DNA from: Ettlia oleoabundans
Taxonomy: Eukaryota; Chlorophyta; Chlorophyceae; Chlamydomonadales
Direction of reading: 5' to 3'
NCBI GenBank assembly: GCA_019693395.1
Contig: JAAMXP010003447.1
Coordinates: 1-29,650 of the forward strand
DNA: 29,650 bases
Shown here: one piece after another, positions 19,241-29,650 of the stretch
How the letters are laid out: every line of letters starts with the position of its first letter
How positions within the stretch are numbered: the first letter of the stretch is position 1
Translations under genes and position numbers: made by a program
Notes under the pieces: generated by a model
Databases searched by the model: none
The model's input: the letters and a program-made list of their open reading frames with translations, nothing else
Told to the model about the DNA's origin: nothing

Positions 19241-21958
19241 TCAAGTCAGGCTCGTCAACCAGTCGCGTATCGGCGGGGGCAGCCAATGCACGTCTGCCGC
19301 TTGCCGCAAGGCTGGCGCCACGGGCGCAAGCAGCTCTCGCACGTCATCCGGCCGTGTCTGTGCCAAGTGGTGCAGCAGCCCACCCAGTACCGCCAAAATG
19401 GCTACCACAATGGCCAGCAGCACTGCCACCAGGGCCCCTGCGCCGCCGCCGCCACTGGGGGGCCGGCCTATCCGAGTCAGCACGGCGCTGGCATCAGAGG
19501 AGCCGGAAATAATGAACTGCTCGTCCGGGCTGAAAGCCACGCTGGTGGCAAATGTCATGTGGGCGCCTCTGACACGCTTTATGACTTGCAGCGTATCTGA
19601 ATCCAACACCACCTGGTCCCCTGCACACACACAGAGGACGGGCAAGTCACAACATGCCAGTCCAGCCTGGGAGAAAAAATGAGGCGTGCTCCAGCGGCAG
19701 CAACGGGGCAAGTAATGCAGGCTTTGGCTGCAACGCAAAATGTGCGGAAATTTGCCCATGCACCCCAGCAGCAGAACAAGGCAAGGCACAGCTTTGTGTG
19801 TAAAACCTGCAAAGCTGTCTGGCTGCGGAGTGCAGATCGCTCACCGTCTGGGGTCACCGCCGCCATCAACTCGCCGCTGCGTGAGAGCTCAAAGCCACAG
19901 ATTGGGGATGGCGCCACCGGCTTGCTGGTGCGCGACTCCATGCGGATGCCGCCATCAGCATCCTGCACAGGTCAGGGTCAGATGGGTGGAAGGTGTGCCC
20001 ATGTTACAAGGTTAGAAGAAGGAAGTTGCAGAACTGGGGCTCCAAGGTTGAAGGGAAGCAGTGCAAGGTATGAGGCAGCCATGCCTTCACAGCTCCGCTC
20101 TAGCGGCAAGAGATTTTTCACCACCTTATACGGTGCATCGTAACAATTCACATAGCACAACCATGGGCAGGCGTCATAGAAAGAAGATACTTGCCAAGGA
20201 AGCAATCAAACACGCTGCCCAACGCAACACTGCTCTTTCACCTGCAGCAGAATACCCCACCTGCCGCCACTTGACCAGCCAGCCCTCGCGCTTCCATTTC
20301 ATGGGCGTGTACAACACAATGCCGTCCTCGTCAATTGCCGACTTGCAGCGGAAGAACGTGGAGCGGGGCATGTCTGCGTGTTGGCACCAACAGTGTAAGC
20401 ACGTGAGGAGGCCGTGCCCTGAGTGCTGTATATTAGGCTGTGTCCAATGAAGGCGACCTCTGTCAATGCCAGAAGCTGCAATCTCCTGTGGAAAGCTCAC
20501 ACAGCAACTGCCAAAGCCACAACCTAGCTCAGCTGGCCTACCAGCGTTGCCCCCCTCGTACAGCACTCAATCCTCAGAACACATGCTGGCAGATTGCTCT
20601 CAGCGCCGCATACAATTTCACCTGACGGCGGCGCCAGCTGCGCAATCTCCTCCCCGTTTGCCACATTCCACAGGCGGCACACCCCCGCCTCGTCGCAGCT
20701 GAACAGCACGCCGTCGCTGTGGGCGGTGCTGAAGTCAACGCTGCGCACCGCCTTCTCTGAAGCCTGCCACCTGCATGACCTTGGCAGCATTGTTTTGTGG
20801 CAAAGCACAACAGCACAAGCATTGGAGGCAACAAATCAATGGTGGAACCGTTTTGATGGCAGCAGCGCAGCATAGGCACAAAGTCAGGAGCAGCAGGCAG
20901 CAGGCTCCTAACAGCAAGCAAGCAAGCAAGCTGATGGTTAAGCATGCTTGCCGCTCAGCAACCAGCCATATACTGCAAATGCACAAACACACCTGAGTCT
21001 GCGCCGCATGTGGGGCCACTCCCAGACCTCAATGCCGCCGTCCTCCCCCCCCAGCGCCAGCAGGCGCCCGTCGCTGCTGAAGGACATGCCCTTCACGGGG
21101 CCTATGCCGCTGGTGCGCTCCTTGAAGTCACCTGAGGCAGCCGAGGCATATTGCATACTTAATAACAAAACTAAATTGATTGCATGCATGTGGCAATGAT
21201 GAGCCGTCTGAGTGCAGAACCGCGCACAAACAAAGCCAGGGAGGCAGGCGCAGGAATGCCCCAGCAGCGCCACAAGCTCAGGCACCGGTTTTGACAAGGC
21301 ACTGGCCCTTTGAGGTATCCGGCAACACCATCACAAAGTAGGTGACCCTGAGGCCTGCTGTTGGAGCTATATGTGTTTCGTGGTGCTCCTTGTCATAATC
21401 AATCAGCCTGCCTTGCCCCCTTACCTTGTGACAGGGATAGCTTGGGTGGCTCCTCGCTGCCGCTGCTGGCTGGCTGCAGGTCAACCCTCTCCAGGCCGCC
21501 CACGCTCATGCCCAACACAAGGGACCGGCCTGAGGGGTGCATCAGTAACCGGTAGCCTGCGTCCTTGCCGGTGTTGAGCTTGCACACCTCCTCTGATTGC
21601 ACGTCATGCCGGCAGCGCAGCACAACCACCCTGGAAGTTGGGAGAAGGCAACCGGGCAGCCAGCTGAGGCACTGCAAAAACATATCACAGTGCAAGTGGA
21701 ATGCTGCTGGCGATATCACGGAAAGGGTGCAAGGCAAAAAGAGCCGCTGAGCCACACAGTTCACATTGCACACAAAGCAACAGATGACAGCTGTAGGCTG
21801 CCAACGGCGCTGGTTGGTAGCTCGCCCCGCCGCACTCACTTGTTCTCAATGCCGTGCCCGCCGCCGCCACACAAGTACACATACTCCCCAGGCGGCCAGG
21901 CAATGCCGTAGATGGGGCAGCCATACTTTATTCCCCACTCCTTTCTCTTCCTAGCCAT
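19241..21958 (-). CDS. SEC12: SEC12/PREB, Sar1 guanine nucleotide exchange factor of the ER
   Basis: Seven exons: 21958-21840, 21630-21425, 21131-20993, 20770-20622, 20373-20261, 19962-19845, 19620-19241, giving 407 aa. SEC12 is an ER membrane protein whose cytosolic WD40 propeller loads Sar1 with GTP and so starts COPII coat assembly. The first blade has the family pattern CPIYGIAWPPGEYVYLCGGG followed by GHGIENK, the glycine-rich potassium-binding loop with its invariant Asn (residues 31-40). Later blades include YRLLMHPSGRSLVLGM, VKGMSFSSDGRLLALGGEDG, VRSVDFSTAHSDGVLFSCDE and TSVAFSPDEQFIISGSSD. One membrane span lies at about 343-364 (GALVAVLLAIVVAILAVLGG), leaving a lumenal tail of about 43 residues. 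This is type II topology and normal length for the family. The ATG begins MARKRKEWGIKYG with a basic start, as in plant homologues. All intron phases fit. Confidence 0.92.
20911..20932. repeat. (AGCA)n microsatellite in SEC12 intron 3
   Basis: Five tandem AGCA units lie inside the intron between exons 3 and 4 of the SEC12 gene. It is a simple repeat with no coding effect. Confidence 0.7.
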
Positions 21959-22608
21959 GCTGGCTGCGGCAGCAATGCCCGCGACACTCGGTGGCGGTAG
22001 CGGTGCGGGTAGTGGCGCTTGGTGGCGGCGAAAGCGGGTCTAATACACAGGCCCGGCGCTGACGCCTGGTCAAAGTCTGCAGATCAATGCGTACTTTCAA
22101 GTACAAGCTGCTGCAGTTTTCCAGAAGAACGCGGTCAGGGCAGGCTGCCACTCGTCGATCCCATCGCCACAGGTGTGGGAGGCGTTGATCTCTATTCACA
22201 GCGTTCTGAATATGCGAAAAATCGGGGCGGAAGCGTGCGTTGCGTAGGGAATGCTGTACACACGAGCAGTACGAAAAAGCATAGGTGGGCAGTGCTCCTT
22301 AGCGATGCCGCCCAGATTTATGTTCGGGCTTGATTGGATGGCGTGATCTACATACTCACGTCCAGTCTATTAGACAGAGGAACGACGGCCACTACACGCA
22401 TCTCGCAGTCCTTTGTTTCGCATCTCTTCAGGTGAGACTGCGTTGCCGTGCAAGACATATTGGCATGACCTCATTTCAATCATTTGTGACATGATGGCTG
22501 CATATGGGATCACCCAGCCACCGCTGCCGGCACTTGCCGCCACCCACAACAGGTTGACTTTGTTGCCAGTGGCGCGAGCCGGTTGAAGGCCACCCTTTGC
22601 TGCCAGGC
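21959..22608. promoter_or_regulatory. Divergent promoter region between SEC12 and eIF2D
   Basis: 650 bases separate the two start codons, which point away from each other, so both promoters and 5' UTRs lie here. I see no TATA box or family of direct repeats that would mark a known element, and no coding signal. Confidence 0.5.
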
Positions 22609-25600
22609 ATGTTCAAGAAGAACATAAGCATCAGCTCAACCCATCAGCTTTCTGGCAAAGATGGCAAAGAGCTCCGGCGGTCGGTTCTTAAGGTGCGCGG
22701 CTTTGCACCTGTGCTGCCTTCCGCATGCCCACTTTTGCCACCACCTGTCCCAATGCCACTGCTGCCACCATTGCATCTGCCTGCAGGCCTTTCCAACCAT
22801 CGATGAGGAGCAGCTAGGCATGCTGTTGCCAGGCAAGGGTGGCCTAGCGATGACCAAGCTCAGCAACCGCTGCATTGTGTACTCAGTAGATGGAGGCAAC
22901 CCGCTGTTTTTCGACCCTGATGGCCGCGGCAATCTGCTGCCAACGGTGACCGCTGCTGCCGATGACGGTCATTGGTTGTGAATGATGGTGCTTTTTCTGT
23001 TGCTCTTGGTTGGTGCTGTTGCTCATGCCCTTCCTGCAGCTGTGGTTTGTGATGATGCTGTCGCTGGCGCTGAGCTGCCGCTCAGCTGGTCCTGCGGCTG
23101 GTGCACAGGTTGCACGTTACTGTCCGTTCCTTTCCACGGAATCTTGCAAGTGTATCTTGGATGCTAAGCACACAAACCCTAATATTCCTGAGTAGCACGC
23201 GTTCAGGCAGGAAACGACTCAAATGACATGCTTGTGCTGCTCCCCCGCTGCCAGCCCTGCAGGTCTATGCGTTGGCGGTGCTGCCGCAGCTGCTGCCCAC
23301 CCTGCACACCTGGTCTGAAGTGAGCGGCAAGGTGCTGGGAGGCGCAGGCAAGTGGCTGCTGCTCAGCAGCCCTCGGGTGCCTCTGTAGCACTTGCACTGT
23401 TTCCACAAGCAAGGTTATATCAGCCCTGCATATCAACACTGCAGCACAACAACGGCACGAGCTTCCTGCCGGCCGCGGTTGTGGGTTTGTGGCCAACTAT
23501 AGAGCATTCAGTGCCCTCCCTTGGCTGCCAGCCTGACGCTTGCCCTCCCTCGCCCCTTGCAGACCTGTTCTTGCAAGGTGTCTTAGCGCCCCAGGGGGGT
23601 CTGCCCGGCTTCCTGGCTGGCAGCGCCCGCAGCCTGTCGGTGCCTGGGCAGCCCATCCCCTTTGCTGGTGGGTTGAATGAGTGACAACAGGCATTGCTTT
23701 TATAGATGCAAGATTTGATGCGGCGTGAGAGTGGCTCATGTTGCTGGTGCAGCTTGTTGTATTCTTGTTGTATTGTTGCTAGCAGCATCAGCATCGGCTT
23801 GTCTGTCGTGCTGGTTGGCCATCCTTGCTGACTATGCTTATTTGACTGGCCCCTTAAGCCTGCACATGCCGTCCACGCCGTGCAGTGGGCAAGATGGCTG
23901 TCAGCAAAACGGAGGCGCTGCGAGAGGGGATGAAGGGGCGTGGCTGGACGCTGTTACACAGCTATGGTGACCTGCTGTGGCAGATGGGCGACAAGGCGCC
24001 ACCCAATGAGGGCTTCACTGCCAGCCGAATCTTCCCGATTGATACCCCCACGGACGGAGAGGCAGCAGCCGCCGCTGGGGAAGGAGCGGGAGCAGCAGCT
24101 ATTGGGGGGGCACGGCAGGCAGCAGCTGGGGAGGGCGGTCAGGCTTCAGCGGCAGCCGACCAGTTGGCAAGGGTGCAGCTATCAGAAGGCCCCTCAGCTG
24201 CGGGTGGCACCACGCCCGCACAGGGCAGCATGGCCGCCCCTAGCCAAGCAGCAGCAGCAGCGGCGGCAGGGCATGCAGCAGGGCCGGGCCCAGCCAACGG
24301 CGGCGGCGGCAGCAGCGGAGCAGTGGATATGGATGCGTTGCTAGAGGCGGCGGTGCTGGCTGGGCTTCATACTCTAAAAAACGCAGACCTGCCCATACAG
24401 ACCGGCGACTTCTACACAAAGCACATGATCCCCGCAAAGCCGGAAGGTGGGTGGCGGTTTGCTGCAGTGCACAGTCTTAGGGCAATAGCAGGAAGGTGTC
24501 TGTCTGCAGGCAACGTGTCTGTGTTGGTGTTGGGTCCCGGAGCTAGTGAAGAGAGTAATATGGGCCAACCCCTCAGCCCCCTCACTCTCCCTGTGCTGTG
24601 CCGCCCTGCAGGGGTGATGTATGACCTCAAGCAAACCAAGTACAAGGTAGACAGCTGGTGCCATTGCAGCTGATGCCCTTGCTGCTGCTGTTACCCTCGC
24701 TGCTGCTAATCAGCTGCTGTGGTTGTCAAGTTGCATTTCGTCCCTGGCTGCCAAGCACATGTCCTGCACATGCAGGCCGAGCAGCCAGCATAGCAAGATT
24801 CTTGCCATCAGCCAATTACCTGTCCCTGCTGCTGCGTGCCACTGAATCTCCGCCTGCCTGCCTGACTGCAGAAGTTGGGCAAGCTGCTGGACAAGTTTGA
24901 GAAGGACAAGGTACCGCCTGTTGTTGCTATCTACCATGTTACGGTGCCCTAGGCACAACTGAGGTTCTTAGCTGCGCTTCTGTACTGCCTTGGAAGAAAG
25001 TGGGACTGAGCATGGCGGCAAGCACAACTAGGCTGCCGCCTGTTCTACTCATGCGCTGCGATTTGGTTGCCCACAATATACCTGAGTAATGCCTCTTGCT
25101 GTGCCATGTCTGTGTGCTACTTACCCTCTCGCAGGTCATCACTCAAAAGGTGGTGCGCAAGCAGGATTGCATCACCGCAGTCAACCGCTCCCACCCCGCC
25201 TACACCGGCTTCACCGGCATGCCAGGCGTCAGCACAGCTGCTGGTGGCAACGGGAACAGCCGTGGGGCAAGCAGCAGCAGCGGCGCCAGCAGCGGTGGCA
25301 GCAAGGTGCAGACTGAGTATTGCTACCGGGCTCCCAGCTCCCTGCGGCCCGTGTTTGGTGAGGCCGGAGTGCGGGACAAGGACCGGCTGTATAGCGAGGG
25401 AGAAGTGGCCGAAGCACTGGCAAGCTATGCGGCGGCACAGGGTGCGTGGAAGGGTGGGCGGGTTGTCAAGTTGCGGGTGGCGTAGCACACAGCGCAAGCA
25501 GCGTGCAGCTTGAATGCGCGTGGCTGTGCTGCTGCATGGGTGTCTGCAGCCAGAAATGACACCCTGCTTAAGCTTTAGCGCAACATGAGCAGCGTGATGG

Positions 25601-27040
25601 AGCGCAACATCAGCTGAATGTGTAAGAGCACTCACATAACCTAGGACGATGCCGATGTGGACGCCAACATAATCACTTTTATGCCGTGCAGGTCTAGCAG
25701 CGGAGGGGGGCTCCATCCGACTCGACCCTCTGCTGCACGGCTCTTTGTACAACAAGAAAGAGGCGGAGCAGGAGGGCAGCCTGGTGCCAGCTGCGGAGCT
25801 GAGGAAGCGGCTACTCAGCAAGCTGCAGCTGCATCACCGGCTGACGCGGCCCAGCGAGCAGGTGGGCGGCGGGCTAGTGGGTGGTGGCGGGCTGTGTACC
25901 TGCCTCTTACTATACAGGCGGGTTGTGTTGAAGACGGCAAAGATGCATCATGCTACCCCAGCAGTGTGGTGGCGACAGTGGGAGCAACATGATCCCAAGT
26001 GTTTCAACCCAGCGGCTAGCCACCTTTGCTTTTGTTGGGACGCTCTGCATGCAAGCAATTTCTGCACTCTCAACAAGCCAGCTATGGATGGCTGTCGGAT
26101 GCCCCCCCGCATGTCCTCAGCGTGCACCCAACACACAGTGTACTCGCCCCCTCTGCAGGGCGTGGTGGAGGTGGTGCGTAAAGGGGAGGTGAAGCCTGTT
26201 ACCATCAGCTCGGAGCGGCGCTTTGGCCGCAACATCACGGGTGAGCGGCACAGGGGTTGTTTCATGCGAGACGGCCTGCGTGGCAATCCACATTTGCAAT
26301 CTCCACCATTAAGGTTTCCACCCACCAGTGCTATTCACAACCAGCTTGTGTGTATTCCTTCTCCGCTTCATGCCTGCCCTCCCCCGGCTGGAACTGCAAT
26401 ACCGTTTCTCGCTGCTCTCTCCCCCGCAGCTGTGAGCCACGTTGAGAGCTTTGCGCTGTTGCCAGACGAGATGGCGGGCGTGTTCAGCCGGAAGTTCCAG
26501 ACCAGCTGCAGGTGGGGCCCTGCTGGACTGGCACTGCATCTACAAGCAGTGTGGCGTGAGCAGTGTGTTTGTGCCAGTAAGGTGACCCGGCCTCCATTGG
26601 CTGGGGTAGTGTACAAGGTCGCTGGTCCTATCACAAGCTGCCTGGAACTCGTGCCATCATCCGCACTATACTATAGACATTCATGTTTCTCTCCTTTGTA
26701 TGCAGTGTGTCCAAGTTGCCAGGCAAGGAGGAGAAGGACCATGAGATCATGATGCAGGTGCCAGCGGGCAAATCCAAGAGAGGCGGTCACGCTCTGAGGC
26801 TGTGCCGTGGTGCTGTGCTGTGCGCCGTGTCCATGTGCTGCTGTAGCCAGGTGTAGTTTCCTTCAGACTCTCTCCACCCATGGCAAATAATGTGTCGTGC
26901 CAGCTGCTGACCAGCCTTGGATGGCCTCCTTTCCTCTCGCATGTGCCTGTGTGCAGGGCGAGCTGGTGAAGCAGGTTGCGGCCTTCCTCACAGATCAGTA
27001 CGGCATACCCCCCTCGCTCCTCACACTGCGCACACGCTAA
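22609..27040 (+). CDS. EIF2D: Translation factor eIF2D (ligatin)
   Basis: Thirteen exons: 22609-22692, 22787-22945, 23263-23347, 23563-23667, 23886-24446, 24612-24646, 24872-24910, 25135-25441, 25692-25861, 26159-26240, 26430-26511, 26706-26757, 26957-27040; 614 aa with consistent phases. eIF2D delivers tRNA to the 40S P site without GTP and recycles post-termination 40S subunits. Residues 1-95 match the eIF2D N-terminal domain (MFKKN, AFPTIDEEQLGMLLPGKGG, YSVDGGNPLFFD). A PUA domain covers about 95-170 (ADLFLQGVLAPQGGLPG, VGKMAVSKTEAL, MKGRGWTLLHSYGDLLW). An Ala-rich insert follows, then the SWIB/MDM2-like region at about 280-430 (MDALLEAAVLAGLHTLKNAD, KLGKLLDKFEKDK) and a SUI1 domain at about 516-610 (PVTISSERRFGRNIT, FALLPDEMAGVFSRKFQTSC, DQYGIPPSLL). 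Exons 6 and 7 are very small (35 and 39 bases). Intron 3 uses a GC donor. Confidence 0.94.
23348..23562 (+). other. GC-AG intron (intron 3 of eIF2D)
   Basis: The exon ends GGAGGCGCAG and the intron starts gcaagt; the acceptor is ccccttgcag. This join gives GGADLFLQG, matching the conserved GGADL of eIF2D. The sequence gcaagt fits the usual extended donor of GC-AG introns, which pairs well with U1 apart from the C. No GT nearby restores the frame as well. Confidence 0.8.
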
Positions 27041-27461
27041 TGATGCATAGCGCACCCATTGCTGCCCCTCCTGCGCTACTGCTAGCGAGGATTGATAGTG
27101 CCAGGCAGGGGAGGAGGGGTAGAGGTCTGCCCTCACTGCTTGCCCTGTGCACTTACTAGTGGCAGACAGCCAAAGAAGAGGGGGCACGAGGCTGAACACC
27201 CGGGCCCTGGCCTGCGTGCGCACCCTGCACACTACAGGTGTGCCGTCTTTCCTTGGCCCAGTCGAATCTGTTGTTAACAGGAAGTAATGCTGACCCGGTT
27301 GGGAATGTGTATTGCATGTGTATGTAAGATTTACATGGTGGGCTAAGGATAGTGTAAAGGTGCAAGGCGGGAGCTAAAGGGTATTAAGCCCTGTGCTGGG
27401 CATGCCCCCCCATAATGCTGCCTATCCGCGGTTGGGGTTCTTATCTTCCTAGTAAGGCGTG
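27041..27461. other. Tail-to-tail gap between eIF2D and ASCC3 genes
   Basis: These 421 bases hold the 3' UTRs of two convergent genes. No coding signal is visible. The notable element is the palindromic double polyadenylation signal at 27322-27336. Confidence 0.6.
27322..27336. terminator. Palindromic, two-way TGTAA polyadenylation signal
   Basis: The sequence atgtaagatttacat has perfect six-base arms around GAT and so carries TGTAA on both strands. It lies 283 bases after the eIF2D stop (+) and 127 bases after the ASCC3 stop (-). Both positions suit algal 3' UTRs, so one small element could end both convergent transcripts. Confidence 0.6.
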
Positions 27462-29556
27462 CTACTCCCAAAATGCTTCGTCTTCGTCCTCGTCAGCTGC
27501 TGCCCCCGCCGCTGGCGGTGCATCCGCCAGCCTGCAATCCAATGTTGGCGCCTGCTGCGCCACCTGCTCTAACTGCTGCTGGTGCCGTGGGCCGCGGCCA
27601 TGCTGTCGCAGCGGGCCGCGCTGCGGGAGGGCACCACCCCCTGCTGCCACCGCCGCAACTGCTGCTGCTGTCGCCACAGCACCGCCCTGCTGCTGCTCTG
27701 GCTGGTGTTGCTGCTGCTCCTCCTGCTGCTCACCCTGCTGCTGCCCCTGCTGCTGCTGCTGGCCCTCAGCCTTAGCGTGGCGCCTGCGAGCCTCCGCCTG
27801 CTCCTGCCGCCGTGCCCGCCGCGCCGCCTGGCCCACCAGCGGCAGCGCAGCCCCTGTACCGCCGGTACTGCTGCCGCTGTACTGCCCCAGCGGCACTCTG
27901 TACTGCTGGTCCAAGCCCAGGTAGCTGTCGCAGATCAGCAGCAGGTCAACAGAGGCCAGGGGCGTGCCGCTGTTGCTGTATGCCGGGAAGGTCAGCCTGC
28001 GTCCACGCACACAGGCAGGTGGGCAGGGTGGCGGGCAGGCTGTTTTAGTCATTAAAGAGGAATGCGCGGGACCGGCTGGACAGCGCGTGCAACCCTTATA
28101 AACCAGCCCACAAGGTCAACAACTGTACTGCCGCCACCACCAATGTGGTGCCCCACCTTGTGGTTGTGCGTTGGCCAAAGGACACTCGCTTGATGGCCAG
28201 CAGGTCGCCGCTGCCCGTGTCACCCACTACCAGCCACCAACCCTCCTCCTTCACCTGCGGGCGGGCAGCGGGAACACACACACAGCACGCATGCATGTTA
28301 TGTAGGTTTCCACCATAGAAACCAAGTCGGCAGCTGGTGGGGGGGAGATGTGTATCTACATTTAGGCCAGGAGTAAGAAAGCAAATACGATGCTGGCATT
28401 TGGGCAACAAAGCCACTCACCCACCCACCCACTCACCCTCTCACTTAACTAGCCAGCCACCCAGCCAGCCCCCACACAGATCAGCCCGCCCACCTTTGGG
28501 AAGCGCGGGGCGTAGACGCGAGGCGGCGTCTGCCGGCTGCCGCCCTTCCCAGCCAGCCGCACCAACTCAACCTCCAAGCTGTAACTGGCAGGACCGCCGC
28601 AGCTGGTACTGCTTGTACTGGCGCTGGTGATACTGCTGCTAATGCTGTCGCCCGTGCGGTTGTTTGTGCCGTCCTGGCCGCTTTCCTGCTCCCCTTCCTG
28701 GCCTCCTGCTGCCACCTGCTGCTGCCGCTGCTTCTGCACCAGCTGCGGCGCCTGCCAGCTCACCGCCACCACCGGCAGCCGCTCGCACACCGCCAGCACA
28801 TCCCGCGCCTCACGCTGACCTACGGCAGCCTCAATCGCTGCCATCGCACGCTGCCGCTCTGAGTTACTCAAAATTCCACCACCACCAGCACTACTGCCGC
28901 TCCTGCCACCAGCACCACCTCCTTGACGATTAGTACTGCCAGCACTACCACCAGCCCCGTTTCCTGCTCTCAAAGCTTCCAGCAGCTGCGGAAGGTGGCC
29001 TAGCCCGGCTGCCGCCAGCTTCTCAGCAGCTTCCTCCTGGAAGTGTGGCAGGCACAGCAGGGTGCTGGAGTCGTACCAGCGGCCCTGCATTAGCGACTGT
29101 ACCAGCGCCATGGCGGCAAGGGCGGTGTCCAGCCAGCCAGCATCGGCGGAGATGTCCACCAGAGACTGTTGGGGGTTGCAAAAAGGGGAAGGAAAAAACA
29201 GAAAGGATACTGTAAGGTGTGTCGCGTTTGAAAGCGGCGTAATTTCAACTCAAGCGGACAGAGACAGACGAAAGGAAGATGAAGGCTGAACCATACCCTG
29301 ACGGCGAACAGGCAACTCTTCAGGTCGGTGCCCCGCCCGTTCTACAATCCCCACGGAAAACCCCCCTTCCTCATGCACGTATGCTATGATTTCTGTTGAG
29401 TGTGGTGCAAACGGTAACCCAAGTTTCCCCGCACCTGCAGCACACGCAGGCTGTTGTCCAGCACCCCCTTGGTGTCTGTGATGTAGTCGCTGATGGGCAG
29501 CGGCAGGCGGCCCAGGTGCGCCTGGAGCAGCAGGTTGGCCTTGGTGTGGGGGTCGT
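27462..29556 (-). CDS. ASCC3: ASCC3/SLH1-type Ski2-like helicase, C-terminal part (5' end outside window)
   Basis: Four exons are visible on the minus strand: 29556-29435, 29165-28494, 28254-28157, 27996-27462; phases 0, 0 and 2 fit. ASCC3 (yeast Slh1/Rqt2) is a tandem-cassette helicase that splits collided ribosomes in quality control. The window covers the end of the last Sec63 domain: DDPHTKANLLLQAHLGRLP, ISDYITDTKGVLDNSLRVLQ, WLDTALAAMALVQSLMQGRW, YDSSTLLCLPHF, RVYAPRFPKVKEEGWWLVVG, DLLAIKRVSFGQR and LLICDSYLGLDQQYRVPL. TDTKxVLD, GRWxxDSSTLL and YLGLDQQY point to ASCC3 more than to the spliceosomal relative BRR2, which remains the alternative. Between LPHF and the FN3-like end are Gly/Ser and Gln-rich inserts. 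After RVPL a long tail of about 140 residues follows: basic, then Gln-rich, then acidic, ending DEDEDEAFWE. The helicase cassettes lie right of the window. Confidence 0.85.
28414..28444. repeat. (CACC)n-type simple repeat in ASCC3 intron
   Basis: A run of cactcacccacccacccact followed by similar units lies inside the intron between the second and third visible ASCC3 exons. It is a simple repeat with no coding role. Confidence 0.7.
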
Positions 29557-29650
29557 CTGCACGCATGAATGGGTGTTTGGGTGGGCAAGTGTGTGTATCG
29601 GTGTGCGTTTCTATTGTATTGTGTGGGTGGGTGAATGGGTGGTCCTCCCG
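29557..29650 (-). other. ASCC3 intron, cut by the window edge, with G/T-rich repeat
   Basis: The region right of the acceptor at 29557 is intron sequence on the minus strand. It is full of gtgtgt and gggtgggtg units on the plus strand, which give a pyrimidine/A-rich intron end on the coding strand. The donor and the preceding exon are beyond the window. Confidence 0.6.

Noticed and set aside
25745..26752. 335-codon plus-strand open frame
   Set aside because: It reads through eIF2D introns. Only the start matches the gene; the rest is intron sequence with visible gtgggc, gtgagc and tgcag splice sites that restore the conserved SUI1 domain when used.
27462..29556. Assignment of the helicase fragment to spliceosomal BRR2
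   Set aside because: The general Sec63 features fit both, but TDTKxVLD, GRWxxDSSTLL and YLGLDQQY fit ASCC3/SLH1 better. The helicase cassettes outside the window would settle it.

Overview
The window is nuclear DNA of a eukaryote, most likely a unicellular green alga of the chlorophyte/Chlorellales type (inference from style, not from a marker gene). The signs are a GC-rich sequence, many short GT-AG introns with pyrimidine-rich tgcag acceptors, short runs of CAGG/GCAGG repeats, Ala/Gln/Gly-rich linkers, a plastid-type targeting peptide with a twin-arginine lumen signal, and TGTAA (the green-algal polyadenylation signal) behind some genes. There is no operon, insertion sequence, CRISPR array, rRNA or recognisable tRNA.

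I rebuilt ten gene models from both strands; the reading phase is consistent across every junction I assigned. Left to right: (1) 58-1706 +, the 3' part of a long RGG-box protein; (2) 2746-5033 -, a predicted thylakoid-lumen protein joining a von Hippel-Lindau (VHL) beta domain to a bifunctional-nuclease (BFN/DUF151) domain; (3) 6098-7602 +, a THO1/SARNP/MOS11-type SAP-domain mRNP protein; (4) 7949-11114 -, katanin p80 (KATNB1); (5) 11302-12154 -, a small coiled-coil protein of unknown role just upstream of katanin on the same strand; (6) 12436-14589 +, a TMEM65 mitochondrial membrane protein with a long Ala-rich tail; (7) 15419-17994 -, a YABBY-like C2C2 zinc-finger protein with a very long Gln/Ala-rich tail; (8) 19241-21958 -, SEC12/PREB, the Sar1 exchange factor; (9) 22609-27040 +, translation factor eIF2D in 13 exons including one GC-AG intron; (10) 27462-29556 -, the C-terminal part of an ASCC3/SLH1-type Ski2-like helicase whose 5' part lies beyond the right edge.

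The genes are mostly unrelated housekeeping functions: mRNA packaging, microtubule severing, ER exit, translation and ribosome rescue. Two neighbourhoods stand out. eIF2D and ASCC3 both act on ribosomes, converge tail to tail, and are separated by a palindrome that carries a TGTAA signal on each strand. The coiled-coil gene and katanin lie head to tail 187 bases apart with no visible TGTAA between them.

The strongest candidate for something undescribed is the VHL-BFN fusion with a Tat-type lumen signal. The second is the YABBY-like zinc finger in an apparent alga, without a recognisable C-terminal YABBY (HMG-like) domain.
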